From positions 1-33,298 of the forward strand of contig JAJYVX010000010.1 of NCBI GenBank assembly GCA_021791795.1: DNA of 33,298 nt, written 5' to 3'. Position numbers and translations under genes: made by a program. Shown here one piece after another: positions 8,206 to 16,386 of this stretch. Numbering within the stretch: position 1 is the stretch's first letter; each line of letters starts with the position of its first letter. Source of the stretch: Actinomycetes bacterium (GTDB taxonomy: Bacteria; Actinomycetota; Acidimicrobiia; Acidimicrobiales; Bog-793). A model generated the notes under the pieces. The model was given only the letters and a program-made list of their open reading frames with translations. It had not been told where the DNA came from and searched no databases.

Positions 8206-9494
8206 CGGAGGGTGCGACCGAGGATCCTGAGGTCGAAGGCGATGCTCTGGTGGCGTAGGTAATAGAACTCGTACTGGAGCTTCTCGAGCGCGTCCAGCTC
8301 GTCGGCTCCGTATGGATACTTCACCTGGGCCCATCCGGTGATCCCCGGCCGCACGAGGTGGCGGAGATCGTAGAAGGGGATCTTCTCGCTCAACTGCTGG
8401 ACGTAGCGGGGCTGCTCGGGCCGCGGGCCGACGATCGACAGTTCCCGGCGGAGCACGTTCCACATCTGGGGCAGTTCGTCCACGTGCAGCCTGCGGAGCA
8501 TCGCGCCCACTGCGTTGAGGCGGGGATCGTCCGGCCTGGTCCAGTCGGATTCGTCCCGGCCGGGCGTCATCGTCCGGAACTTGACGATGGTGAAAGGCTT
8601 GCCGTCCTTGCCCACCCTCACCTGACGGAAGAAGAGCGGCCCCCTGTTGCCGAAGAGGTCGAGGACGACGACGAAGGGGACGGCTATGGCGAAGAGGAGC
8701 ATCCCGAAGGTGGCGAGCACGACGTCGAGGAAACGCTTCACCCGCGCGTAGACGGGATGGTGGATCTCGTTGATGTCGAAGAGGAGGGCGATCCGCTCCA
8801 GCTCCGATATGGGAAGCCGGCCGAGCCACCCGTCGTAGAAGAGCGAGAGAGTCCGGATCCGGACCCCGCTCGAGTGGAGCTGTGCCGCCTGGGTGACGAT
8901 GTCGTCCATCGCCTGCGCCTGCCGGTCGAGGACGAGCAGAGTCCCTCGCTTCTCCTCGACGAGCCGGCGCAAGGGCGACTCGCCGCCCTCGGCGACCTCG
9001 GCCGCCGACGGGTCTATCAACGCCGAGAGGTGGGCCGTCCGCTCGGGTGCGCGGACGATCTCGCGCTGCAGTCGCTCACTCTCCTCGGGGCCGACGACGG
9101 CAACCACGCGCTCCTGCGCCGAAGCGAGGCGGCTGCGCTCGCCCACGGCGGACACGGCCGTGAGAACCGGAGTGAGGACGGCGAAGGTGACGAGAAGCAC
9201 GAAGCGGGGAAGGAGAGGCTCGTTGCTGACAAGTTGGATGAGCGACACGACGATCACCGCCGCGCCGACCGCGCCTGCCGAGCGCAACAACCGAGAGCCG
9301 TCCGTCCCGACGGGGTCGTTCACGCCCACCGCATAGGTCGTGACCCAGAGGATCGCGACGAGGGCGAGCACCCAGCCAAACCGCGGCTCAGCCGTGACCG
9401 GATACTTGCCGATGAATTCGGCATGGACAATCTCCGCGCCGAGCACCACGGCTACAGTCACGAGCGGAGTCAAGGCCTTGACCGAGCGCGGCAT
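8178..9494 (-). CDS. Polyprenyl-phosphate sugar-1-phosphate transferase (WcaJ/exopolysaccharide glycosyl-phosphotransferase family)
   Basis: N-terminal TM helices, then RVKRFLDVVLATFGMLLFAIAVPF, GPLFFRQVRVGKDGKPFTIVKFRTM, RLHVDELPQMWNVLRRELSIVGPRPEQP, VRPGITGWAQVKYPYG. ATG chosen at 9494 (ORF open to 9617). Confidence 0.92.
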   Translation of the reverse strand: MPRSVKALTPLVTVAVVLGAEIVHAEFIGKYPVTAEPRFGWVLALVAILWVTTYAVGVNDPVGTDGSRLLRSAGAVGAAVIVVSLIQLVSNEPLLPRFVLLVTFAVLTPVLTAVSAVGERSRLASAQERVVAVVGPEESERLQREIVRAPERTAHLSALIDPSAAEVAEGGESPLRRLVEEKRGTLLVLDRQAQAMDDIVTQAAQLHSSGVRIRTLSLFYDGWLGRLPISELERIALLFDINEIHHPVYARVKRFLDVVLATFGMLLFAIAVPFVVVLDLFGNRGPLFFRQVRVGKDGKPFTIVKFRTMTPGRDESDWTRPDDPRLNAVGAMLRRLHVDELPQMWNVLRRELSIVGPRPEQPRYVQQLSEKIPFYDLRHLVRPGITGWAQVKYPYGADELDALEKLQYEFYYLRHQSIAFDLRILGRTLRQVVGRQGR

Positions 9495-9573
9495 CACACA
9501 ACATTCAAGCCGAGCGGAACCTCCGTATACGGGATCAACGGAGAAGGACCGGGAGAGCTCCGCAGAGGCCAAG

Positions 9574-11505
9574 GTGGCTGAGCCCGTGCTCCTCGAGGCT
9601 CCGGAGTCTGCCGGCACCCACCTCCCGAGTGCCTACACCGGTCGTGGCGGCGCTCCGGCCGCCGCAGTTGACGCACCGCCCACGGCGGCGGCCTCGGACC
9701 TGAGCGACGAGACCACGGTCTCCGTCTACGGCGTCTTCGCCGGCCTCTGGGCTGCGTTCCTGCCCGTGGCGTTCCTCTCCGGAGTGACCTACCCGAGCTT
9801 CATCCCCAAGTACGCGCTGATGCTCCTCGCCGCAGGCGCCGGCATCGTGCCGCTGGTGCGACTGGCCCGCCAGCCGCGCACCAGGTGGCCGGCGAGGGCC
9901 GCCTGCGGCTTCCTCGCCGTCGCTCTCGTGTCCGCGCTCGTCTCCTCGGCGCCCGGGATCGGCATCTTCGGCCTCTACCTGTGGGGCACGGGCTTCCTCT
10001 TCTGGCTCTCGTGCGCCGGAGCATTCGCCATCGGGGCGAGCCTCCGGCGCCGCGACCTCACGTGGGCGTTCTACGGCCTCCTCGCCGGAGCGGGCGCGAA
10101 CGCGGCCATGGCCGTCTACCAGATCGCCTTCCATCCCGCGAGCGCGGTGCTGCAGGCCTACGCCTCCGGGACCCAGGCAGACGGGTTCCTCGGCAACCCC
10201 GTCCATCTCGAGGCGCTGCTCCTCGGAGCCATAGCGCTCTCTGCCGCCAAGTTCTGCGACGCGCCCCAGCGGTGGGGGTGGTTCGTCCTCCTGCTCGGCG
10301 TCGCTCTCGAGTTCACCTCCGAACGGGTGTTCATCCCCATCCTCATCGTCCTCTTCGCCGTCGTCGTGTACCAGAGACGGGCGCGGGGACTGCTCTTCAG
10401 CGCGGTGGTCTCTCTCGGCTGCCTCATCGGCTACCTCGCCGGCGGGTCCGACCTCGGCACCAGGGTGACGTCGGGCACGTCGCAGACGACGTTCGGCCTG
10501 CGGATCGAGCTGTGGAGGGATGCGGCGCGCGGCCTTCTCCACCACCCGATCCTCGGCACCGGGCCGGGCCAACTGCTCGGGGGCACGGCACCGTACATCC
10601 GCGCCGGCCTCGGTCACCACCTCGACGGGCGGCTCTTCACCGACGCCCACAACTTCCTCGTCGAGGTGACGGTGACGACCGGCATCCTCGGCCTCGCCTT
10701 CTTCCTCGCGTGGCTGCTCGGGATCGCCCGCATCGCACGAGGCCCCTTCCTCGGCTTCGCCGTGGCACTCATGGCAGTGGAGCTCGTCGAGCCGATGAAC
10801 GTCGGGGTGACCCCTCTCGCGTTCCTCGCAGCCGGCGCAGCCATCGGCTCCGTCCTCTACTCCTTCGAGTGGAGCAGGGCGGCGGCGAGCATGCCGCCGA
10901 TCGCCACTGCGAACCTGCCGGGACCAGACGGCGTCGTCGCAGGCGGTCCGCGCGGCCGCACACCCTTCGTGACGGGAACTGTCGTGGCGGTCTCGGTGGC
11001 AGCTTCGCTCTTCCTCGCGGTGACCTCCCTCGTCGGGGTTCTCGACTTCTCGCGCACCTCGACCGTAAGCCTCCCGGCAGCCCGCGCGTCGAACGCGCTC
11101 GTTCCGTACTGGCCGCAGAGCGCGTCGCAGATCGGCTTCTACTGGCGTTACGAGTACGCCATCGACCACGCGCCCGCTGCCGAGCGAACTGACCTCCTGA
11201 ACGCACGGACGTGGTACACGCTCGCCGCTGACCGCGACCCGGCCGACCCCGTCGGCTGGTGGCAGGTGGCACAGCTCGACCGCTTGCTCGGCGACAGACC
11301 AGCCGAGGGCAAAGCGCTCGGGAGAAGCCTCGCCGACGACCCGTACCTCCCCGCCTCGCTGTCGTCGGCGGCCGCGCTGTCGGCCTCCGAGGGCAGGTGG
11401 GCAACGGCGCTCGGCTACCTGGGCAAGCTGGCACAGGTGCGGGCGCTCACGCCGGCGGAGCTGGCGCTGCAGAAGACCGCCGAGTCGCATACCCGGCCCA
11501 GCTGA
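9574..11505 (+). CDS. O-antigen ligase / Wzy_C-family membrane protein (possible O-oligosaccharyltransferase) with TPR-like C-terminus
   Basis: Multi-TM protein; GLRIELWRDAARGLLHHPILGTGPGQLLGGTAPYI...DAHNFLVEVTVTTGILGL is a typical Wzy_C segment; helical repeat-like C-terminal part. GTG start at 9574 is a guess. Confidence 0.85.
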   Translation: MAEPVLLEAPESAGTHLPSAYTGRGGAPAAAVDAPPTAAASDLSDETTVSVYGVFAGLWAAFLPVAFLSGVTYPSFIPKYALMLLAAGAGIVPLVRLARQPRTRWPARAACGFLAVALVSALVSSAPGIGIFGLYLWGTGFLFWLSCAGAFAIGASLRRRDLTWAFYGLLAGAGANAAMAVYQIAFHPASAVLQAYASGTQADGFLGNPVHLEALLLGAIALSAAKFCDAPQRWGWFVLLLGVALEFTSERVFIPILIVLFAVVVYQRRARGLLFSAVVSLGCLIGYLAGGSDLGTRVTSGTSQTTFGLRIELWRDAARGLLHHPILGTGPGQLLGGTAPYIRAGLGHHLDGRLFTDAHNFLVEVTVTTGILGLAFFLAWLLGIARIARGPFLGFAVALMAVELVEPMNVGVTPLAFLAAGAAIGSVLYSFEWSRAAASMPPIATANLPGPDGVVAGGPRGRTPFVTGTVVAVSVAASLFLAVTSLVGVLDFSRTSTVSLPAARASNALVPYWPQSASQIGFYWRYEYAIDHAPAAERTDLLNARTWYTLAADRDPADPVGWWQVAQLDRLLGDRPAEGKALGRSLADDPYLPASLSSAAALSASEGRWATALGYLGKLAQVRALTPAELALQKTAESHTRPS

Positions 11506-11657
11506 CAGACGAGGCATCCCGGCTGACAAAAAGAGGGTTGCGAGCCTGCACCACGCCTCGCGATCCTCCATGAGCTTTCGCCGACTGACCTGGGGAGACT
11601 TACCCCAATCGGGACGAGGGGGGAACTTCCGGGCCGGGCGAGGGCCAACATTTCTTC

Positions 11658-11685
11658 TAAAGCATCGCTTCTTACAGGTCGATGA
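11658..11685 (+). promoter_or_regulatory. Candidate sigma28/WhiG/SigD-type promoter for the pilin gene
   Basis: TAAAGCAT (11658-11665) and GTCGATGA (11678-11685), 16 nt between TAAA and GTCGATGA; compare consensus TAAA-N14-16-GCCGATAA. Confidence 0.4.
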
Positions 11686-11717
11686 ATTTCGAGCAACCGA
11701 ACATGTCCATCCGACCT

Positions 11718-11724
11718 GAGGAGG
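11718..11724 (+). promoter_or_regulatory. Shine-Dalgarno sequence of the pilin gene
   Basis: GAGGAGG seven nt upstream of GTG 11732. Confidence 0.75.
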
Positions 11725-11731
11725 AACATCC

Positions 11732-12292
11732 GTGAAGTCAGTCGTTGAGCGCTATTACGCGCGCAGGAGCGGCGATGGGGAAGGCGATGAAGGCTTCACC
11801 CTTATCGAGCTCCTCGTCGTCTTGCTCATCATCGGCATCCTGCTGGCCATCGCCATCCCGACGTTCCTGTCGGTGACGAAGGGCGCCAACAACACCGCAG
11901 CGCAGTCGAACCTTCAGACTGCTCTCACCGCAGCAGACACGTACTACACGCAGAACAACCAGACGTACACGGGCATCAACACCGGCATCGCAGGCGTCGA
12001 CGCCGGCATCAGCGCCGTGACTGGCGCCTCGAACGGCCCCCACGTCGTGAGCTTCGCCGAGTCGGCTGGCGACGTCCTCGTTCTCGCGACGTGGTCACCG
12101 GGCACACGTGAGTGCTGGGGCATCCTCGACATCAAGTCGACACTGGCCACCGGCACCGTGCTGGGCAAGTCCGCGACCGGCACTTACTACTGGCTCGCCA
12201 AGCCGTCGCAGAGCGGTTGCTCGGCAGCCGCCTACGACACGTCGAGCGTGACGGGTGTCACCCTCAACGCGACGTCCTTCCCGGCCGGATAG
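11732..12292 (+). CDS. pilA: Type IV major pilin-like prepilin
   Basis: Class III signal EG/FTLIELLVVLLIIGILLAIAIPTFL after a 21-residue leader, Glu at +5; two C-terminal-half cysteines (ECWG, SGCS) that could form the D-loop disulfide. Confidence 0.95.
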   Translation: MKSVVERYYARRSGDGEGDEGFTLIELLVVLLIIGILLAIAIPTFLSVTKGANNTAAQSNLQTALTAADTYYTQNNQTYTGINTGIAGVDAGISAVTGASNGPHVVSFAESAGDVLVLATWSPGTRECWGILDIKSTLATGTVLGKSATGTYYWLAKPSQSGCSAAAYDTSSVTGVTLNATSFPAG

Positions 12293-12344
12293 CAGCGAGA
12301 ACTGCTGAACCAGGTACCTCCAACTGGTCACAGCGATGGGCGGA

Positions 12345-12378
12345 GGGAAAGCCCCGGTCCTCGGACCGGGGCTTTCCC
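12345..12378. terminator. Perfect-stem intrinsic terminator (likely bidirectional)
   Basis: GGGAAAGCCCCGGTCC-TC-GGACCGGGGCTTTCCC, 16 bp inverted repeat between the convergent pilin and SCO1664-like genes. Confidence 0.8.
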
Positions 12379-12470
12379 CATTTCCGCGGTCTACGCTCTC
12401 CCGCGACGAGGCGGCTCTGTACGGGCCTGTGCTCTGGCACACGACGAAACGCTCGGGCGGAGCGCTCTCC

Positions 12471-13178
12471 TCAGACGAGCGGCCACGGGTAGGAGCGGTG
12501 GTCGCCTCTCGGCCTCGGGAAACGCGGCCGCGCGCGCAGACGCCTGGCCCGTGCGACGAGAGCGTCCCGCTCCTCCGGGCTGATCAGGCGCGCGAGGCGG
12601 TCGGGGACGCCGTCCGCGACGAGGCGGTCGCAGGCTTCGAGGACGAGCGGCGGCACGTCCTCGCCGGCGAAGTCCCAGATGACGGTGCGGAGCTTCGTCT
12701 CGCTGTGGAACGTGAGGGCGTTGTCGATCGCCCACAATGCTCCGTCGGTGTCGACGAGCACGTGGCCGCCCTTGCGGTCGGCGTTGTTGAGGAGGATGTC
12801 CATGCCGCCGAGCTCCCGCAGCCGCGCGCCGTGACGGGGCTCTTCGACGAGGTTGAAGTAGTGCTGCGCGAAGTCCGCCTCGACGAAGCGCTGCAACGAG
12901 CCTTCGTCGAGCGGCCCGTCCATGCGCACGACCGTCTCCGGCACCAGCCCGAAGCCGAGAGCGGCCGACAGCTCGTAGGCCGCCACCTCCCGCCGGTAGA
13001 GGCTCGGGCCGAAGTCCCATAGCGGCCGCTCGCCCTTCGCAGGCTTGTACACCGCCCGCCCCGCGAGCTCACCGAGGCGGCAGGTGACGAGGAAGGAGTA
13101 GTTCGAGCTCCAGGGGAGCCTGCCCTCGATCTCGACCTCGCCCGCGCTCAGCAGCTCGAGCCACTCCGGAGGGCTCAC
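12471..13178 (-). CDS. SCO1664-family protein (TIGR03843-like, PI3/4-kinase-like fold)
   Basis: LPWSSNYSFLVTCRLGELAGRAVYKPAKGERPLWDFGPSLYRREVAAYELSAALG..., LLNNADRKGGHVLVDTDGALWAIDNALTFHSETKLRTVIWDFAGE. GTG at 13178 gives a GTGA overlap with the upstream gene. Confidence 0.85.
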   Translation of the reverse strand: MSPPEWLELLSAGEVEIEGRLPWSSNYSFLVTCRLGELAGRAVYKPAKGERPLWDFGPSLYRREVAAYELSAALGFGLVPETVVRMDGPLDEGSLQRFVEADFAQHYFNLVEEPRHGARLRELGGMDILLNNADRKGGHVLVDTDGALWAIDNALTFHSETKLRTVIWDFAGEDVPPLVLEACDRLVADGVPDRLARLISPEERDALVARARRLRARPRFPRPRGDHRSYPWPLV

Positions 13179-13696
13179 GTGAGCGGCGGGCTGTTCCCGT
13201 TCGTCCTCGGGCACACGTGTCCTCTCGCGTCGAGCGGGTAGCCGCACAGGGGACAGGGCGGCCGACCCGACTCGACGAGCTCGGTCCCCTTGATCGCAAG
13301 GGCGGCAGCCTGCTCCCGCGTCATGGCCATGCGGGTCGACGAACCCTCGGGACCTTCGGGCTCCTCGGGCTCGGACGTGTCGACCTCGTCGGCCACGAGC
13401 ATCACCCGGTCCGTGTCGTTGTCGTAGGTGACGCCGATCGTACCGACGACGAAGTCTGGCTCGTCGAAAGGCTCGAGCTCGAGCTCGGACCCGGTCGGCA
13501 GCTCCGCCGGTCGCTCGAGCCCCCTCAGCAGGCGCCCGAGGTAGGCGGAGAGGGCCGCAACCTGCTGCTTCTCGAGCTTCATCGTCACGAGCTGCCGGCC
13601 TTCGCGTACCTGCAGCAGGAAGACACGCTCCCCGACAGGCCCGACCGTTCCGACCGTCACCCTGTCCGGCCGGGCGAGCTCGTAGCTCGCGTTCAT
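13175..13696 (-). CDS. DUF3090 family protein (TIGR03847-like)
   Basis: ELARPDRVTVGTVGPVGERVFLLQVREGRQLVTMKLEKQQVAALSAYL... and C-terminal zinc-ribbon-like CPLCGYPLDARGHVCPRTNG. Confidence 0.88.
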   Translation of the reverse strand: MNASYELARPDRVTVGTVGPVGERVFLLQVREGRQLVTMKLEKQQVAALSAYLGRLLRGLERPAELPTGSELELEPFDEPDFVVGTIGVTYDNDTDRVMLVADEVDTSEPEEPEGPEGSSTRMAMTREQAAALAIKGTELVESGRPPCPLCGYPLDARGHVCPRTNGNSPPLT

Positions 13697-14424
13697 GCTC
13701 CGGCCCTCTCTGTGGGGCGCGCCCGCCTGTGAAGGTGCGCCGTGCCCGGGTGGGCCGGCTCTGCGGCTGCCTCCTTGCTCGGCAGCCCGGCGATCACGCC
13801 GTAGGAGTTCACGGCGAGGACGGCCGGCGTCTCCTCCCCGAACGCGACGGCGCTCGAGGAGCAGGGGCCGATCGCGATCCTTTGGAAGGAGTCGAGGGGC
13901 ATGCCGAGCGCGAGGGCGAGGACTGCCTTGATGCAGTCGGCGTGCGACACGGCCACGACGAGCTGGCCGGGGTGCTGGAGGGACAACCGCAACATCGTCT
14001 CCTGCAGCCTCTGCTGGAGCTCGAGGAACGACTCACCGCCCGGGAAACGCCACCCGCTCGGCCAACGCTGCACCGTGTTCCACTCCGGCTGCTTGCGGAG
14101 CTTCGCGAGCTCAGCCCCGGTCCAGTCCCCGAAGTCGCACTCGACGAGGCCGCGCTCCACGACCACCTGGCGTCCGGTGACATCGGCGATCGGCGCAGCC
14201 GTCTCCCGAGCTCGCTCGAGCGGCGACGAGTACACCGCAGCCACGTCCATCCCGGCGAAACGGGCCCCCGCGGCTGCAGCCTGCTCTCTCCCCTCCTCGG
14301 AGAGGTGGAGGCCGCGCGCCCTGCCGGGAAGGACCTTGCCCGTCGTCGGCGTCGTCGCATGGCGGACGAACAACACGACGGTGGGGCGCGGGGGGTGCTT
14401 GCGCGGTCGCTGCACGCAGGACAC
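13693..14424 (-). CDS. Histidine phosphatase superfamily protein (MSMEG_4193-like, TIGR03848-like)
   Basis: VVLFVRHATTPTTGKVLPGRARGLHLSEEGREQA, SSPLERARETA, VECDFGDWTG, VVAVSHADCIKAVL; ATGA overlap with DUF3090 gene. GTG start at 14424 chosen. Confidence 0.9.
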   Translation of the reverse strand: MSCVQRPRKHPPRPTVVLFVRHATTPTTGKVLPGRARGLHLSEEGREQAAAAGARFAGMDVAAVYSSPLERARETAAPIADVTGRQVVVERGLVECDFGDWTGAELAKLRKQPEWNTVQRWPSGWRFPGGESFLELQQRLQETMLRLSLQHPGQLVVAVSHADCIKAVLALALGMPLDSFQRIAIGPCSSSAVAFGEETPAVLAVNSYGVIAGLPSKEAAAEPAHPGTAHLHRRARPTERAGA

Positions 14425-14440
14425 CGTACCGTTCAGCTTC

Positions 14441-15145
14441 GTGGGCCGGACAGGACTGGGAGAAGGGGCGCCGAAAGGGCTCGACGCGCTCTCCGAGCGG
14501 ATCGCCGCCTGCTGCGCATGCCCGCGACTCGTGAGCTTCAGGCAGGAGGCGGCCCGCAACAGGCCGCGCGCCTTCCTCGCAGACGACTACTGGTCGAAGC
14601 CGCTCCCCGGCCACGGAGACCCGCGCGCCCGGTTGGTCGTGGTCGGGCTCGCGCCGGCTGCCCATGGCGGCAACAGGACCGGGCGCATGTTCACGGGGGA
14701 CCGATCGGGCGACTTCCTCGTCGCCGGCCTCCACCGGGCGGGCTTCGCCAACCAGGCGGAGAGCTCGAGGGCGGACGACGGTCTCCGCCTCGTCGACGCG
14801 TACGTCACAGCGCCGGTGCGTTGCGCCCCGCCCGACAACAAGCCGAGCCCCGAGGAGCGCGACAGGTGCCTCCCCTACCTCGAAGAGGAGTTGGGGCTGC
14901 TGGAGCACGCCCGCGTCTACCTGGCTCTCGGTGCATACGCATACGGAGCCCTCGCGAGGCTCGGCTCGGTGATCGGGGACCTCGGGCGCCCCCGCCCGCG
15001 CTTCGCTCACGGCGGCAGGGTGCTGGTCGGTTCCGGAAGGACGGTCCTGTGCTCCTACCACCCGAGCCAGCGAAACGTCTTCACCGGCCTTCTCACCGCC
15101 GCCATGCTCGACGCGGTGCTCGAGACCGCAAGAGGTCTCCTCTGA
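14441..15145 (+). CDS. Uracil-DNA glycosylase, family 5 (UDGb)-like
   Basis: CACPRLVSFRQEAA, VVVGLAPAAHGGNRTGRMFTGDRSGDFL, CSYHPSQRNVFTG. GTG start inferred at 14441. Confidence 0.85.
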   Translation: MGRTGLGEGAPKGLDALSERIAACCACPRLVSFRQEAARNRPRAFLADDYWSKPLPGHGDPRARLVVVGLAPAAHGGNRTGRMFTGDRSGDFLVAGLHRAGFANQAESSRADDGLRLVDAYVTAPVRCAPPDNKPSPEERDRCLPYLEEELGLLEHARVYLALGAYAYGALARLGSVIGDLGRPRPRFAHGGRVLVGSGRTVLCSYHPSQRNVFTGLLTAAMLDAVLETARGLL

Positions 15146-15157
15146 GCGTTCGCCCTG

Positions 15158-16285
15158 TCAGCCGCTCACGACGGCGAGCCGCCTCGGCCCTTTTGAGGCG
15201 CCCTCCGGCCAGCGGCGCCTGCTCACACGGGAGAGCTTCCGCAGGAGCTCGACGGCGGCAGGGTCGTCGGTCGAGGAACGCGCCTCTATGACACCTGCAC
15301 CCACCATCTGGGACATGAGCTCCTTCCCGCGATCGGTCCTAACGATCGCAAGCGTGAAGTCGCCGAAGGCGCCGATGCCGCCGGCGGAGATGTCGGCGTG
15401 CTCGGCGGCGAAGTCGGGACAGAGCTTGCAGCCTTCCCGGGTCCACGCATGTGCTTCCTTGAGCGGGACCTCGTGGTAGGAGCCGTCGCGCATCCACACC
15501 TGGAAGACGCCCTTTATGTTCATCTTCACCATGTCCTCGCGCCGGAGCCCGTAGCGCTCGGCGAACAGCTCGTCGAAGATGGCGTCGTCGAAGGTCTTCG
15601 AGCAGAGGAGCCCGATCGAGAGGGCGAAGCGCCTCGCCACCTTGCCGGCCTTGCGGGCAGCCATGATCGGCGGCGCCGAGGCCTGGCAGCCCATGCCCAC
15701 GAGGGCGATCCGCTCTGCTCCCTGCTCGACAGCCGCGCTGTAGGCGAGAGTGTTCGCCGAGTAGGTGTAGCGCGAGCCTGCCGCGCCGAGGACGTCCTCA
15801 CGGGTGCGCGCCACGCCGGGGACGGCTTTCCAGCTCGTGCCGTCACCCTCGAGGTAGGAGACGAGGGCTGCGTCGATCACGTCGTTCTCGAGGGCGTAGA
15901 TGAGGAGGGCGGAGACGAGACCGCCGTCCTGTCCTGCCGCGCTCACGTCCGGGTCGGTCGCGCGGGCGAGCACAACCTCGTCGGAGACGCCGAAGACCTC
16001 CTCATCCGCCCGCTCCCGGCCGAAGAGGAACGCGTCGACTTCGGGCTCCCACTCACGGAACCTCGGACATGCCCGCGTGCAGAGCGTGCAGCCGCGCTCT
16101 CCGTAGGTGCAGTCCTCGCTCCCACCGCTCTCGTCGAGGTGGAAGGGCTTGTAGCGACCGTGCGAGTCGTCGTAGGAGAGCACGTCGTAGGGGCAGGCGA
16201 CCACGCAGGCGGCACAACCGGTGCAGAGCCCCGAAGTCACCACCTCGCGGAAGAGGTGGGCCCAGTGCGGTTTCTCGGGCGGCAC
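15158..16285 (-). CDS. Coenzyme F420 hydrogenase/dehydrogenase beta-subunit family protein (FrhB-like) with ferredoxin motifs
   Basis: CTGCAACVVACPYDVL and CTLCTRACPRF Fe-S motifs; QDGGLVSALLIYALE, CQASAPPIMAARK, GLLCSKTF, CKLCPDFAAEHADISAGGIG. GTG at 16285 chosen. Confidence 0.85.
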   Translation of the reverse strand: MPPEKPHWAHLFREVVTSGLCTGCAACVVACPYDVLSYDDSHGRYKPFHLDESGGSEDCTYGERGCTLCTRACPRFREWEPEVDAFLFGRERADEEVFGVSDEVVLARATDPDVSAAGQDGGLVSALLIYALENDVIDAALVSYLEGDGTSWKAVPGVARTREDVLGAAGSRYTYSANTLAYSAAVEQGAERIALVGMGCQASAPPIMAARKAGKVARRFALSIGLLCSKTFDDAIFDELFAERYGLRREDMVKMNIKGVFQVWMRDGSYHEVPLKEAHAWTREGCKLCPDFAAEHADISAGGIGAFGDFTLAIVRTDRGKELMSQMVGAGVIEARSSTDDPAAVELLRKLSRVSRRRWPEGASKGPRRLAVVSG

Positions 16286-16386
16286 TCGTCCTCCTTCACT
16301 CGGTACTCGTCGACTGCAGAGCCATGATGATGCCCCTCCGGCCGATGCTATGCGACCATCCGGTGACGAATAGCTACCGTTGAGCC

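Noticed and set aside
7108-8829. 573-aa minus-strand ORF spanning the GT2 and sugar transferase genes
   Set aside because: Out-of-frame or antisense to two genes with clear motifs.
9535-11571. 678-aa minus-strand ORF opposite the Wzy_C gene
   Set aside because: Charged, repetitive antisense translation over a well-supported membrane protein gene.
11506-11731. c-di-GMP (GEMM) riboswitch upstream of the pilin
   Set aside because: Looked for the conserved GEMM core sequences and did not find them; only simple hairpins visible.
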